A DNA stretch of 64,000 bases from Calliphora vicina (lineage: Eukaryota > Arthropoda > Insecta > Diptera > Calliphoridae): the NCBI RefSeq assembly GCF_958450345.1, contig NC_088780.1:98406226-98470225 (forward strand), given 5' to 3'. Each line of letters opens with the position of its first letter. The first letter of the stretch is position 1. Made by a program: the position numbers and the translations under genes. Below, piece by piece: positions 11,125-24,000 of the stretch. The notes beneath the pieces were generated by a model that saw only the letters and a program-made list of their open reading frames with translations, was not told the DNA's origin and ran no database searches.

Positions 11125-12166
11125 TAGGACGGCCCTTAATAAACGAAAGTTGGATTTTGGCCATTCTCACCCCCCAGTTTGGTGAAAATTAGAAAAAAAA
11201 AATCCTCCTGAAAAAATTTTAGGTAAATCGGTTGGGGTTAAGCCCTCTGAAGTTTTGAGATGCATTTATAAGGGAAAAAAATGTACTTTTTTCAGTTTTT
11301 GTAAAAATGTTGCCATTAAAAAATTACTTTTGCAATTTAATATAAAAGAATTGAAATGTGTAAGTAATTGTCGTTCTAATGAGACATAAAAAAAGAAATT
11401 GGTCAAAAAATGTTAAAGTTATTAAAAATTCGCCAGGCCATTAATGTGTCTCAGGCAACTAGAACAAGAAATGTAGGAACAAAATTAACATATTTTGGTA
11501 AATATTAAAATAAAAGCAAATTTTTACTTTAAATATATCCATATTTACTTGAATATGAGTTTTTGCCTTCGTAGGATACCGTTAACCTATTCGCAGGTAT
11601 GACCAAAAAAATTAAATTTTTTAACGGAAGTTTCAAAACTCCATTTTCAAATTTTTAAAAATTTTGTTAAACAAATTTCAGAATTTTTTGATCATCTCAT
11701 TTGGGATTTCTTGAGAATATAATAGGAAATAAAAATGTGAAAAAATTATGAAAATATCTCTTATAGTTTTTCCGTACCTGCGATTTAAATTTTGAAATTT
11801 TCGATAAAAACAAATTATTTGGCCATTTTTTGGCGAATGAGGTCTATTTATTACTGTTATGAATTTTAAGTAAAACCTAATCAGAATATTATAGTCCAGA
11901 TAATTCTAAATATACTCTGAAAGTTTTACTAAAATTGGAAAACGTTAAACCTTAAATCGTGAAGTACAAAGGTCAAATTTTTCAATATTTGGAATTTCTC
12001 TTTGAAAGATAGCGAAATGTTGTATATTTTTGGGCCGATTTTGATGAAACTTAACCCCAACCGATTTACCTAAAAATTTTTCAGTATGATTTTTTTTACT
12101 AATGTTCACCAAACTGGGGGGTGAGAATGGCCAAAATACAACTTTCGCTTATTAAGGGCCACCCTA
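11125..12166. mobile_element. Non-autonomous hAT element, long inverted repeats
   Basis: A perfect 8-bp target duplication GTGCACTC (11117-11124 and 12167-12174) flanks termini TAGGACGGCCCTTAATAA at the left and TAGGGTGGCCCTTAATAA at the right (reverse-complemented). The arms extend about 100 bp with a shared CCATTCTCACCCCCCAG. The 1042-bp interior has no transposase. Fragments of the same family occur at 36210-36390, 39645-39860 and 47061-47400. Confidence 0.85.
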
Positions 12167-12174
12167 GTGCACTC

Positions 12175-13854
12175 GTGATAATATGAACTAATTAAAACCA
12201 GGCCAGTTCACTTTTGCAAGATTGTTCATATTTGCGAATGGCATCTAGTTCCCATCTACAGCTAGGGAAGTCCAAAAATTATTAAGCAGTTGAATTAGAA
12301 TTTAGCCACTACCCTATTGATTTAGATTTCAACTCTGTATAAATAAAATACGTTAAAAAAAAACAAAAAGTTAGTTTGTTCACTGAGTTCATATTTTAGA
12401 GTATCCTATGGAAGTAAAAAGTGTTCAAATTTTGGGGTGTTCATATTATCGCGAGTGTACTGTTGATATTTTTAAATATCTGGAGAACTATAATTGCGCA
12501 AGTCTTCAAAATTTGTCCGAATACATTAGACAAATGGCAAAAGTATTAATTTATTTGCACTATACGGAGTTTGGCTAAAAATGGGATGGATTGTATTAGT
12601 GGGCGTGACACCTATCATACAGAGTATATAGTTATTGTCCGAAATCTGGAGTACTATAATTGTGAAAGTCCTCAAACTTTATATGAATCAATTTCTTATT
12701 TATCACTGCGTGAAGTTTAACATCCCATGCAAAGTAAATATTTTTTTTGCAAATATTTTAAGAACTATAATTACGAGATTTTTCAAACTTTGAACTTCGG
12801 TGCCGCCCATGAAAAGTAAATAGTATTTTCGAATTTCTGCAGAACAAATTTTATACAAATCAGTTACATATTTAACACAGCATGAGGTTTAACCAAAAAT
12901 GCGGGCTTCTTCAAACATTGTCAGAAACATTTTTTTATAATATTACGTCATTTGTCAGAAAATGGGAGGGTACAAGATAAATAACTTTTTATAAATTACA
13001 ATACTTTCATATTGTTTACGCCAAAAACAACACTTAGCGATTTCCTCATTTCCCCTGCAATTTCTATTTTCCTCAATATATACTAATGCAGAATGCTATG
13101 TGTTGCATTATAATTCCACAAGGGTCTTAAATACTTATTTTTGGAAGAGATATAAATCTAACTCTAAACTGTGCACTTCGCTATCCTACTCCTATTGTTC
13201 TACTTGGTAAGAATTCATCCTTCAAACAATTGAATAAATAATTCGAAAATATCCTAATTATTTTGTGTTATTTTTTTCCTTTTTTTCCATATTTATTTGT
13301 GCAATTGTTCTGAGTAACAAAATCTAAACAATTTTGTTTCGGCTCAGAGAGTCTGAACACCTCCCAATTATCCAGCCTTTCCCCCTTCACCCAGCTTTTC
13401 AGCTTAACATGTATCATTGTAAGTAGTTTGACATAAAATAGATTGGATCGAAACTTGCCCACTGTAAAAACATACGAAATTATAGCGAAGCAAATATCTT
13501 ATATCTCATACCATATACGGATACTAGTACGTGATAAAAGACCAACAAAAAAAGACCCGCGTCTCCAAGTTTTGCCCAAAGGCATGCACTTTTTTATGGG
13601 TCCCCAGTTTTGGGGCATTCGCAAAAAAGTGATAATTTTCTCAGGCTCATATCTTGCAAACAGTTACTCTCTGAGACAAAGTTGTAGCACTTTTCATAAA
13701 GAACAAAAATAAAATCAAAAAAATTCATCTTCAAGATCAAAATCGCAAAAAAACTTTAAAAAATTCGAAATAAATTTAGAAATTTTTCACGTAGTGGTGT
13801 CCGTATATGGTTATTTTTTTCGTGTTGCACTGTGTAATTATATTCATTTATTTT
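12175..13854. other. Gene-free stretch with degenerate repeats
   Basis: No gene seen. A motif of the form GGAGAACTATAATTGCG followed by CTTCAAA recurs in diverged form near 12480, 12640 and 12760, suggesting an old tandem repeat with a unit of roughly 120-165 bp. The stretch 13440-13720 is open in one frame but shows no domain. Confidence 0.35.
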
Positions 13855-14684
13855 TATACCCTCCACCACCACAAGTGGTGAATGAGTGTATATATGAGTT
13901 TGTCATTCCGTGTGTAACATTGAGAAATATTCATCTGAGACCCAACAAAGTATATATTTTCTTGATCCTTATGAAATTCTAAATCGATTGAGCCATGTCC
14001 GTCTGTGTGTCTGTGTAAAACACGCTCACGTCCAAAATACGCATACAAAATTGGTAGACTTGCAAAAATATGTTTATTGTTGTCCTAAGCAGTTTGGTAT
14101 TGAAAATCAGCAACATCGGTTCAGTAGAACCAGGGCTATGAACCAAAATGTGAGGCATCCTAAAAAAATTGACAATTTTCACATATTTTTGGTTATTTGT
14201 GTAAATATATTGCAGATAATACCATAAAACTTTACATACGTTATTTTTATAATAAAAGAACTAACTCTGATGAAAATTATAAGAATCGTTTCATGATTTC
14301 TCCTAACCCCCATACAAATTTAACCGAAAAATGGTTCTATGGTCTATAAATGCCTTCAGAATTGCAGTATCCAAACAAAATTCAGCAAAAATAAGTTTCG
14401 TGCTAAAAGAAATCGCAACACTAAACTTTTTGTGGATCGGCCCATATTTGACCATAGCCCCCATATAAATAATCACTTAAATTAGCATAAATATCTTATA
14501 AATATCGCTATTAAGTTGAAATTCGTCATAAATAATCCCCATATATACCAAAATCGCTATACCTAATTCTATGATGATCGGTCTATAATTGATTATAGCT
14601 CCCATATATATCAACATAAAAAATATGTATGCAGGTGGGAGGGTATTTAAGATTCGGCAAAGCCGAATATACCGTTCTAACTTG
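13855..14684 (+). mobile_element. DINE-1-like element, divergent subfamily
   Basis: Starts TATACCCTCCACCACC with the foldback partner GGTGG, contains TCTTGATCCTTATG, a GATTGAGCCATGTCCGTC core with GTCTGTGTGTCTGTG, and ends with the hairpin ATTCGG-CAAAG-CCGAAT followed by CTTG in a T-run. These match the DINE-1 plan (foldback start, GTCT core, 3' hairpin). The interior differs from the other subfamilies in the window. Confidence 0.65.
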
Positions 14685-14834
14685 TTTTTTATAAAATACT
14701 CTCCACTTTTTGCGAAAATTGATATAATACCAAAAATAGATAGTGCGTGTCATTTACTATCCCTCTGTCAGATCGAAATTTTGATATAGAATATATCTAT
14801 ATCTATTATAGATTCTCATTTAAAAGTTATTTTC

Positions 14835-15240
14835 ATGTAAACACTAGCTAACTCCATGCATTTTTTGAAAAAAAAAATTAGAAACGACGTTGTTTTGAAA
14901 ACTAATAGAAAAAGAGCGAAATAGAACAAATTCGGTTCACAAGCACTTTGGGTCCAAATTTTGAACCTAAAAGAATAAAAGGAAAAAATATTTATTGGAG
15001 AAACTGGTTAACTCCATTTTTCGTAAAAAAGCGGCTAAATTAACGTGCTGAGACAAATAGCTAATGTTTTTTTCACAAGTGATTACTAAAGTTGCCTTAA
15101 TTCCATAAAATATTAAAATGAATTGAAAAGAAAGTTTTTTTTGGAAAAACTAGGTAACTCCATTTTTCGAAAAAAAAATCGGGTAACTGACAACGATTTT
15201 CGGTTTTAATGTCCAAAATGAGTTCAATGGAACCAGAAAT
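14835..15240. repeat. Three degenerate tandem repeats
   Basis: The phrase AACTCCATTTTTCG, followed by an A-run, recurs near 15010 and 15160 and in diverged form (AACTCCATGCATTTTTTG) near 14850. The spacing of about 150 bp suggests an old three-unit tandem array. No ORF or known element. Confidence 0.4.
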
Positions 15241-15528
15241 CTTTAACATTATTGAAAATTATGTTTAGTTTAATGCGCATGCATAATAACATAAACTCTT
15301 ATTAAATAATTTGTGAAATATGTTTAAAACTTTAAGTGTGTTTTTCTCGTGTTTTCAAATAATAGAGTTAACTAGTTTTTCCATATGGCCAAAGCTTTGT
15401 AGAAGTAACATGCTGTACAAAGTTTTCCTCTTGATGATTAGTTCATTTTGCATTTGGAGCAGTAGTTTAGAATATTCAGATTTATTAACACTTGTTGTTA
15501 TTAAGCAACAAGAATTATAACCAATCTA

Positions 15529-15948
15529 TCTATATATATATAAAAGAGTAACGTTACTGACTGACTGAATGACTGATTCATCATCGCACAGCCCAAACGG
15601 CTGAAGCTAGAATCACGAAATTTTAACTGTGGGTTCCTCCCTCCCCAAAACGATCCGATAAGATGGGATTTTTGGAAATTCTAACGTTTAGGGGGTAAAA
15701 AGGGTAAAAACGGGTAAATTCGGTAACTTTATATCTTCAAAACTAATAATGATACAAAAACACTTAAAATAGCATGTTACTCCATTTTTCACAAAAGGTG
15801 ACATTAGTGGTAACTTTCTTTTGCATTTTCTATAATAATGGACCCAAAAATATGAAATTAGACATTTACAATCAGATTCACAAATGGAGACTTAATAGTA
15901 CTATTTCACTCTTCTAATTGGGGTGGCGAAGCGCACCGGGTCAGCTAG
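15529..15948 (+). mobile_element. Short non-autonomous Helitron
   Basis: Begins TCTATATATATATAAAAG after an A and ends GGGTCAGCTAG before a T: the TC start, CTAG end and A/T insertion site of Helitrons. A short imperfect hairpin GGTGGC-GAA-GCGCACC precedes the CTAG end. The start carries GTAACGTTACTGACTGACTG, which is expanded in the second copy at 20180-21206. It is 420 bp with no Rep/helicase. Confidence 0.75.
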
Positions 15949-16022
15949 TTGTATTATATTTTTATTAAACCGAATGAAAAGTACCTTATCATTTTGCCAC
16001 GCACCTTATTTGTTTAAATTTT

Positions 16023-16672
16023 TATACCCTACACCACCATAGTGGGGAGGTTATAATGCGTTTGTGCAGATGTTTGTAACGCCCAAAAATATTAGTCTAA
16101 CCTTAACCTTAGTCTAAGTATACCGATCGACTTAGAATCACTTTCTGAGTCGATTAAACGATGTCCGTCCGTCTGGTCGGCTGGCTGGCTGTCCATGTAA
16201 ACCTTGTGCGCAGAGTACAGATCACAATTTTGAAGATATTTCAATGAAATTTGGTACATATTATTTTTTCGGATCAAGGACCAAGTCTATTGAAACTGGC
16301 TAAAATCGGTCCATTATTTCACCTATCCCCCATAAAAATGTCCTCCCGAAATTGGACTTTATCGGTCATAAATGTTTAATTTATGTATGTATCTCCAAAT
16401 AAGTTTTATATAAACAAAATTCATGTCACCAAATTTTGTTACGATCGGTTCATAATTAGTCATAGCTCCCATATAGACCCGCTTCCGAAAATCACTTTAA
16501 CGTGCATAAATCGCTTAATAATGTTGGTATACACACAAAATTCAACATATTTAACTTTAATATAGACATAAATCACACGACCTAATTTCATGGTGATCGG
16601 TCCATAATTGGTCATAGCCCCCATATAACCCCCACTCATCGGGGGGCTTGACCGATCGTACTTTCTTACTTG
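16023..16672 (+). mobile_element. DINE-1-like element
   Basis: Starts TATACCCTACACCACC, has the motif GTCGATTAAACGATGTCCGTC plus short GGCTGGCTGGC repeats, then two units of AGTCATAGCTCCCATAT type, and ends with a hairpin around GGGGCTTGACCGATC followed by CTTTCTTACTTG in a T-run. Same subfamily as the copies at 6546 and 53578. Non-coding. Confidence 0.75.
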
Positions 16673-17038
16673 TTTTCAAATAAAAAAAACAACAAAATTT
16701 CAATCAAAATTTGTTTTGTCAAAAGAGTCTCTTGACAGACTGTCCATAGATCCTCAATTTTTATAAAGCTCCTTCACATATGCTTTAGTTTTTTTTTCCA
16801 TTAAACACTAAATTTAATTTTAAACGAAAGTGAAACCGAAAAAACGTTTTTGTTTTTATTTCGTTTCTTTTGCATGAATCACACACAAACACACTTTGCA
16901 CATCGGATCCCACGGAACCGGTACTCAATCATTCGTATTGCATAATTTTCCAGTTCGTATGCAACGAAGTGTAAATGACCGGTAAGTATGTGGGTATGTA
17001 CAAAGCCTACAATAATGAGCATGATCGATGTCGTTTAA

Positions 17039-17305
17039 CCTTCGCTTTACCAATACCCACCCGGGTGACCACATCGTTTTTATTGGTTTAATATTTTTTT
17101 TAATTTTGTTTCGATTTAAATGAAATTTATACTCACTGATCAAATTTTAGAGTTCTATAGAATTTAATAGAAAGATTTTAAACTTTTTATAAGGTTTTTT
17201 CAATTTTTTAAAATTTCGTTCGTCGCATATATTTATAGAAGTGTAGTGTCACCCGGGTGGGTATTGGTAAACCATGTACATAAAAAACCTTTGGTAAAGC
17301 GAAGG
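17039..17305. mobile_element. TTAA-flanked piggyBac-like MITE
   Basis: TTAA at 17035-17038 and 17306-17309 bounds a 267-bp element with inverted ends CCTTCGCTTTACCAA. Inside, ACCCACCCGGGTGAC at the left pairs with its complement at the right, an inverted repeat offset by a 30-bp spacer on one side. TTAA duplication points to piggyBac-type transposition. It lies about 730 bp upstream of clip protease 2. Confidence 0.65.
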
Positions 17306-17309
17306 TTAA

Positions 17310-18034
17310 ACTTGTTATTTGTCGCATATCTTTCCGTGATTGCAGTTTTAACACCTGAAAACGTGGAAAGAAACAAAACAAAAAATGTGAAAAAGGTGTC
17401 AGCTATTGTAGCTGTTTTTGGTTTTGTTTTTTTATCGTTTGTTTTGCTCCAACATTCGTTGCTGGTTATTAGTACAATTTATTATGGTTTCTGGGTGTTG
17501 TTAAAGATCGCAAGCAAGGTGATCTTGAACGTTTAGTATTTTGTTAATGTGTGTTTGGCAGTAGTATTTCTACTTCTTTTTTTAATGTTGAAAATTGAGA
17601 GTGTTTGTTCAAGTGTGTGCACAAGTATGTTTAGTGTGGTTTGGATTTATATTTGATTTGTTTGTTTTATAATTTTAAAAAAAATTTTTGGCTAAAAAAA
17701 GTGCGCGTAGGATTAACAGCTGTTGGTTAACTCTTGATTTCATTTAAACTATAGAGAGCCATAGTTAAGCGGTACGTTGACGCGACATGTTGTTTCGACG
17801 GTAAATTGTGTTTCTCAGTCTGTTTTAGTTTAATTGTTTTGATTTGCCGCGTAATTAAATAAAAAAAACAGACAAATAAATTAAACAAAAGTTAAATAAA
17901 TACAAGTGTTTTCTGAAGTGTATTCAACTAAATGACTATTATTTACCAGCGATCGTTTAACGGTTGCAAAAATAATATTAAAAGAAAAATTAAAATTTAT
18001 AAAATAACAAATAAATATAAATTGAACTCGCGTC
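17310..18034 (+). promoter_or_regulatory. Promoter and 5' leader region of clip protease 2
   Basis: AT-rich sequence just before the protease 2 start codon. TCAGTC at 17815-17820 fits the arthropod initiator, about 215 bases before the ATG, but there is no clear TATA box. A 96-codon open frame begins at a GTG inside the adjoining MITE and lacks any ATG, so I do not call it a gene. Confidence 0.3.
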
Positions 18035-21000
18035 ATGTTTAAACGCAGCTCTTTAGCAATAACGCTTGTCATATTCAATTTAGTTATCAAATGCCATTGT
18101 GTGAATAAAGTTCCCTTCAATAATTTAGCTGACTATGACGAGGACGAAGATGTGTCCTCCGTTTTGCAAAGTGCCGATGACAGTGAAAGAGTGCGCCTAC
18201 CTTGTGAAATACCGAACGAAGATAAACTGGGTGTATGCCTGGAAGTCAGCAAATGTTCGGCTTATTTACAAGTTCGTAATGCAACTAATTTACCCGCGGA
18301 AAAAGTGAATTTTCTGAAAAAAGTTCAGTGTGTTTCGAATGTGTCATATGACGAGCGGGCTCGCAGTTTGGAGCCATTAGTTTGTTGCACCACTAATGGT
18401 CAAGATTATCGGTTTCCTAGTATTCAGTTTAGTAAGTTCGAATATAGACGTTTTCAAGATGCCACGGCACGTTTTAAAAAGAAAAAACTAAAGCGACGCA
18501 TACAAACGGTTGAACCCATTGAGGGTTTCAATTTGTGGAACGAGTGTGGCAAACAAGTGACTCATCGGATTTATGGTGGTGAAATTGCAGAGCTTGATGA
18601 ATTTCCATGGTTGGCGTTGTTGGTGTATAATACTAGTAAGTTATATGAAATTCGTCGTTATAAACAGATGTTTTAAGAATGATTTATGATGAAATTTCTT
18701 CTGGTCCCCCTAAAAACATGGAAAGAGAGTAGATTTGGTGACAAATTGTGAGAAGTTCTATTTCTACGAATTTTATCTAATATTTTCCGTAATGAAAGTG
18801 ATTGTTCTCTAATCGAATACCAAAACTTTTCATAATTTCAATTTAATATTTATAAAAATAGGAACGATAGATTGTAAAATTATTTAATTGAGCTGAATAA
18901 TCAAATGTCATATATAAGAGCGGTCAATAAGATCTATAATTTTAATCAACGTTGAAAATAATTTGTATCCAAATTCATTAGAAAACGCTATCACCTAAAG
19001 ACTAGAGTTATATTAGTTTGTTTACAAACAAAGGTCATAAGTCATTACCAAATATTAGTGAAATTGCGTGAAAAAACTTTGTAATTTTGATTAATTTCAG
19101 AAACATTAAAAATGTAATATTCTACTTTTGGATTGTTAAAAAATCTAAATCTAAGTAGAGTGAAACCCATTAAATTGGCTGAAGAATGCATATCATTAAT
19201 GTTATGTCCTATTCACATACGATTTCTGTGGGTAATTTGATTGATGTTCTTGGACACGTGTGTCCAGGTTTTGAAAAACTCTTTTATTTCAAAATTTAAT
19301 TAACATTCGAAAGTATATCTTCTGATTCCGAAGATATTGAAAATTTCTATGATTTTTTAAGAAAATAAACAGTTTTTGACACTTCTGAAAAGTTGTCAAA
19401 AACATTCTTTACATGCATTTTTTGCATGTAATGATCATGCCTCCAGCATGATCATTAAACTGATCAAATAAGTAACAAAAATCTCAAAATTTTTGAAAAT
19501 GGAAATTATTATACAGGTTATGTTTATACAAAATACATCTGATATCTACCAATATATAGGTATTAAAGTTTGAAATTGAAGGCAATTTAGAAAATTACGT
19601 ATTAGTTTAGTTAATCAACATTAAACTTGTTCAATGATATCTCATCTGTATAAATCGTATAGTACGTCGTTCTATTCCTAGAAAATGTTCGATTAAGTAG
19701 TAACGAAGATACCGAAATCAAAATAAGTTCTCATTAAAGTCCTTTGTGAAACTACTACATTATGAAACAACTCCAACTTTAAACTTTCACACCCTTTATA
19801 ATTAACGAAAATAGGAATGGAAAATTTAGTAATATTGTACATTTTAAGTACACAGAGAAAGCAGATTCGTAGTAGCAACCGAATTTGTTGCCAATCGTAT
19901 GATTCGGTTGCACACATAGAGTTTTTCGGTTCAATCAGCAGAAAGTCGGTTGGTAAAGACGAATTTCGGTTGATGCATCCAAACTTTTGTTATCATTTCT
20001 AAAATTTCATAGCCACAACCGTAAAATATGTGGGAATGCTACGCTATAAAAGAAAATCTTTTTTGCACCGAATCATTACTTGCAATGGATCAAATACGAT
20101 AACCCGAAGCGTAAGACATCGTATGTGAAACCAGGCCAACAACCCGGATTCTGTATTTGGTCCTATATAAATATTACTCGCCACACCAAATAGAAGAAGG
20201 AAATAGTACTATTAAGTCTCCCGCTCACTCGGGTCCATATAATCTTTATTTCATGTTTCTAAATTCATTGGTGAAGAAATTACTAAAAGTGCCATTCGAA
20301 TAAAGAAATAGTACCAAAAAGTCTACCCCTAGAATCCTAACTCACTTAGGACCATATATGTTTAATTTCATGTTTCTAAGTCTATTATTATAGAAAATTA
20401 AAAAAGTACAGTTATAATAAAAAAGTACCATGAAGTATCCGTTTGAATTTTCACTAAATTAGGACCATATACGCTTAATTTCATATCCATTATTATAGAA
20501 AATTCAAAAAGTACCATTAGAATATAGAAAGAGTACCAAAAAACAGCCACTTGTGGATTCCCACCCACTCGGGCCCATGTAAGCTTTATTTCATGTTTCT
20601 ATGTTCATTGGTGAAGAAATTACAAAAAGTACCATTCGAATAAAGAAATAATTTTTGTATGAATCCAGGAATCAATGTTAAAAAAATTATCAAAATCGGC
20701 TTAATAATTTGCAGTAAAATGTATTTTCCCGATTTTATCCCCTTTTTGGTACCTTTTTTATCCCCATTGCGGTGGTAAAATATTATTAAAATAATTTTCT
20801 GTATCGTGGTGGGAGCTCATAGTAAAATATTCGAATGTCTATGTCAAATTATAGAAAAACATATTTTATGAAAAAGTACCAAAAGGTTCGAATTTCGAAA
20901 AAGTACGAAACACCTGTCAGTTTATTTCTTAAATGGAGTAACATGCAATTTCAAGGTTTTTTGTATCTTTATTAGTTTTGAAGATGTAAGATTACCGGAT

Positions 21001-24000
21001 TTACCCGTTTTTACCCCCTAAACGTTCGAATTTCCAAAAATCCCTTCTTAGTGGATCGTTTTGGGGAGGGAGGAACCCACAGTTAAAATTTCATGATTCT
21101 AGCTTCAGTCGTTTGGGCTGTGGGATGATGAATCAGTCATTCATTCAGTCAGTCAGTCAGTCAGTCAGTCAGTCAGTCAGTAACGTTACTCTTTTATATA
21201 TATAGATGAGCTGCCAGACCATCACAGGGAACCTGTACCGAACGCAACTGATTCGTTTGAAGCGAGCATAAATGTTGATAAACAAAATGTACAAAAATCG
21301 GTGATCATGTTATATTGAATATCGATGGCTTAATATAGAAAGGTCGTATCTCAACTTTTAGTTACTTTACAGGAGAAGGAAAAAACTCAAAAACCCAAGT
21401 ATTGTTTTACTTGAGAAAAAAGTGCGTACTAAAATTATTAAATATTCTCAACAAAACCCAACTTGCTCCTAAAAAAAGTTGGCCAAACAATTAAATGTCT
21501 GCCGTCAAACTGATTCCAGTGTTAATGGACAGTATAGGGAGAACATGTCCGTTGATAGAAAACCTGGTTATGGTAGAAGGAATGGTCCACATGATATTTC
21601 TAAAGCCAATAAATTTAAAGCATCTTTAAAAGAGCTCCCAACACATCCGGTAGGAAAGCAGTCCGTTTAGCTCAGTACTCGGACTATTTGGTACGTAAAG
21701 TAAAAGTCATTGCAGGTTTAAAAACATACAAGGCTCAAAAAGTTCATGATAGGAACTCTTCTAAAAAATTGGAGGCCAAAGACAAAAGCAGAATTTTTTA
21801 CCAAAAAGCTCTTGGTATGGGAAGCAATATGCAGGTGATGTAAAAGAAGCCAAACATTTGTTTAAAAGGCCTCTATAAAAACCGAAATTTACATCAAGGA
21901 ATGTTAACAAAAGGGGATGCTTCCATTCATAAGACTTCTTAATGTGTCTACTTATTTTTGGCCTGATTTGCCATCCCATCACTATGGTAAGCAAGTTTTT
22001 GGGTGGTAAAAGAACAATAATTTGGTATTTGTACCAAACAGAGGGAAATCCTCCGAACTGTCTGGAGCTATGCCCAGTGTAGAGATATTGGGCTCTTGTT
22101 AAAAGAGAATTGAAGAGCACAAAAAGGTGTCCAAAAGTGCGGTAGATTTTAAATGGAGATAGACTACCTGTTCGAACAAAGTTCTATAAAAACCTTAATG
22201 GAAGGGTTACCGTAAAAGGTTCATAAATGCATTACTATTGATTAGAACTATAAAAATAATACTTTTTGTAAATTGTAATAATAATTTCAATCAATTAAAA
22301 AAAAAATCAAAACTGTAATACTTGTGGTTTAATTTTTATTAACATATATGTATGTTAAGATTTTTCGATCTCAGTCCTTATATCAAAAAATACTTTTAGA
22401 AAAGTTGTTTGTTTTAATATAAACCAAAAAATAGGCATTCTACATTAAATTAGCCCTTTTTTCTTTCAAACTATTTTTGAAATGAGTGAGGGCTTTTTTT
22501 AAATTACTGTAAATCTGCTATTCGTCAATATAGGAAACTGCATTTTAAGGTTTTGTCTACTAGAATATATAAAAAAACCGATTTTGAAAATAAAATCGAG
22601 ATACAACATTCTTACTGGTTCATTCGACATGGTTCACTTTTGTTTCGACACCCAGGTAGAGGCACTATGTTCACTAACATTTAAAATTAACTGCGATTTT
22701 CATATATATAAGACCCTACAAAATGAAATGAGTTCAGAATTTCCCCTACTTTTAATAATATGCCATAGAACACAGTTGTAGTACCAAATTCTCTTAATTC
22801 CACTTCAATTTGTTAACAAATAAGAAAGTTGTATTGTAATTTAGTGTTTTTAATGCCTTCTTTAGTTACAAATAAAAATAAAGAAATTTTAGTTCATTAT
22901 TGAACTTTAGAAATATAATATTCAATTCAAATTCAAAATCGATATGTTTATAAAAATGTTAATAGAATTTACATTTGGCGTGCAAGGAATCAAATAAAAT
23001 GCAATAAGTTCCGAAAAGTAGAATTTCTTCTTTTAGGATGTAAGAATGATATTCTTTTGAACTATCTTTAAATACTCCTATTTCGAATTATAGATTTTTA
23101 ATTGATTAAATTGAGTAGGCTAATTATAACATACAATTCATCTAGAAGAATATACACCTAATATTAACATTTCCCTTATTTGAATAACATGAATATTTCC
23201 CTTTTCAGATGAATACGGCTGCAGTGGTGCCCTAATCGATGACCGTCACATACTGACTGCCGCCCATTGTGTGCAAGGCGAAGGTTATCGTGAGAAAAAG
23301 GGATTGTAAGCGGTATAGTATTTTAAATAATTTCGAAATTTTTTCTAAATTTAGAATTCTTTTGATATCGAACAAAAACAAACAATATCCTCCCCTCCCC
23401 CTCCCCTACACATATAGAAAACATGTGCGCTTGGGAGAATTTAATGTGAAAACTGAACCGGACTGCATAGAAGAGCCCAACTATTTGAGTTGTGCTGATG
23501 CTGCTCTAGATATAGGAGTGGAACAAATCTTTGTACATCCTGAATATAAGGAATATTCATTTAATAAATTCAATGATATAGCAGTGATACGTCTAAAACA
23601 TCCCGTCTCCTTTACACACTTTGTCATGCCCATATGTTTGCCCAACAAAACGGAAGATAATTCATTTGAGGTGGGGCAAATGTTTTCAGTGTCTGGTTGG
23701 GGTAGAACCGATTTGTGTAAGTTTGACTAAATAAAACTTAATATGTTTAAGATGATACCACAAAATGATATATCTTTTTCTATTTTCCCTTTAGTCAATA
23801 AATATTTCATAAACATACACAGTCCTATCAAACTAAAACTTCGTATACCCTTGGTGGCCAAAGAAAATTGCACCAAAGTTTTGGAGTTGTTTGGTGTGCA
23901 GTTGGGACCCAAGCAATTGTGTGCAGGTGGTGACTATGCAAAAGACACTTGTGCTGGTGACAGTGGTGGTCCCTTAATGTTTTTCGATCGCAAACATTCA

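Noticed and set aside
13443..13712. 89-codon frame
   Set aside because: No ATG-context, splice or domain support; AT-rich open frames of this size are common by chance here.
17246..17536. 96-codon frame with hydrophobic segments, possible membrane protein
   Set aside because: It starts at a GTG inside a MITE and contains no ATG; no splice signals or homology support it.
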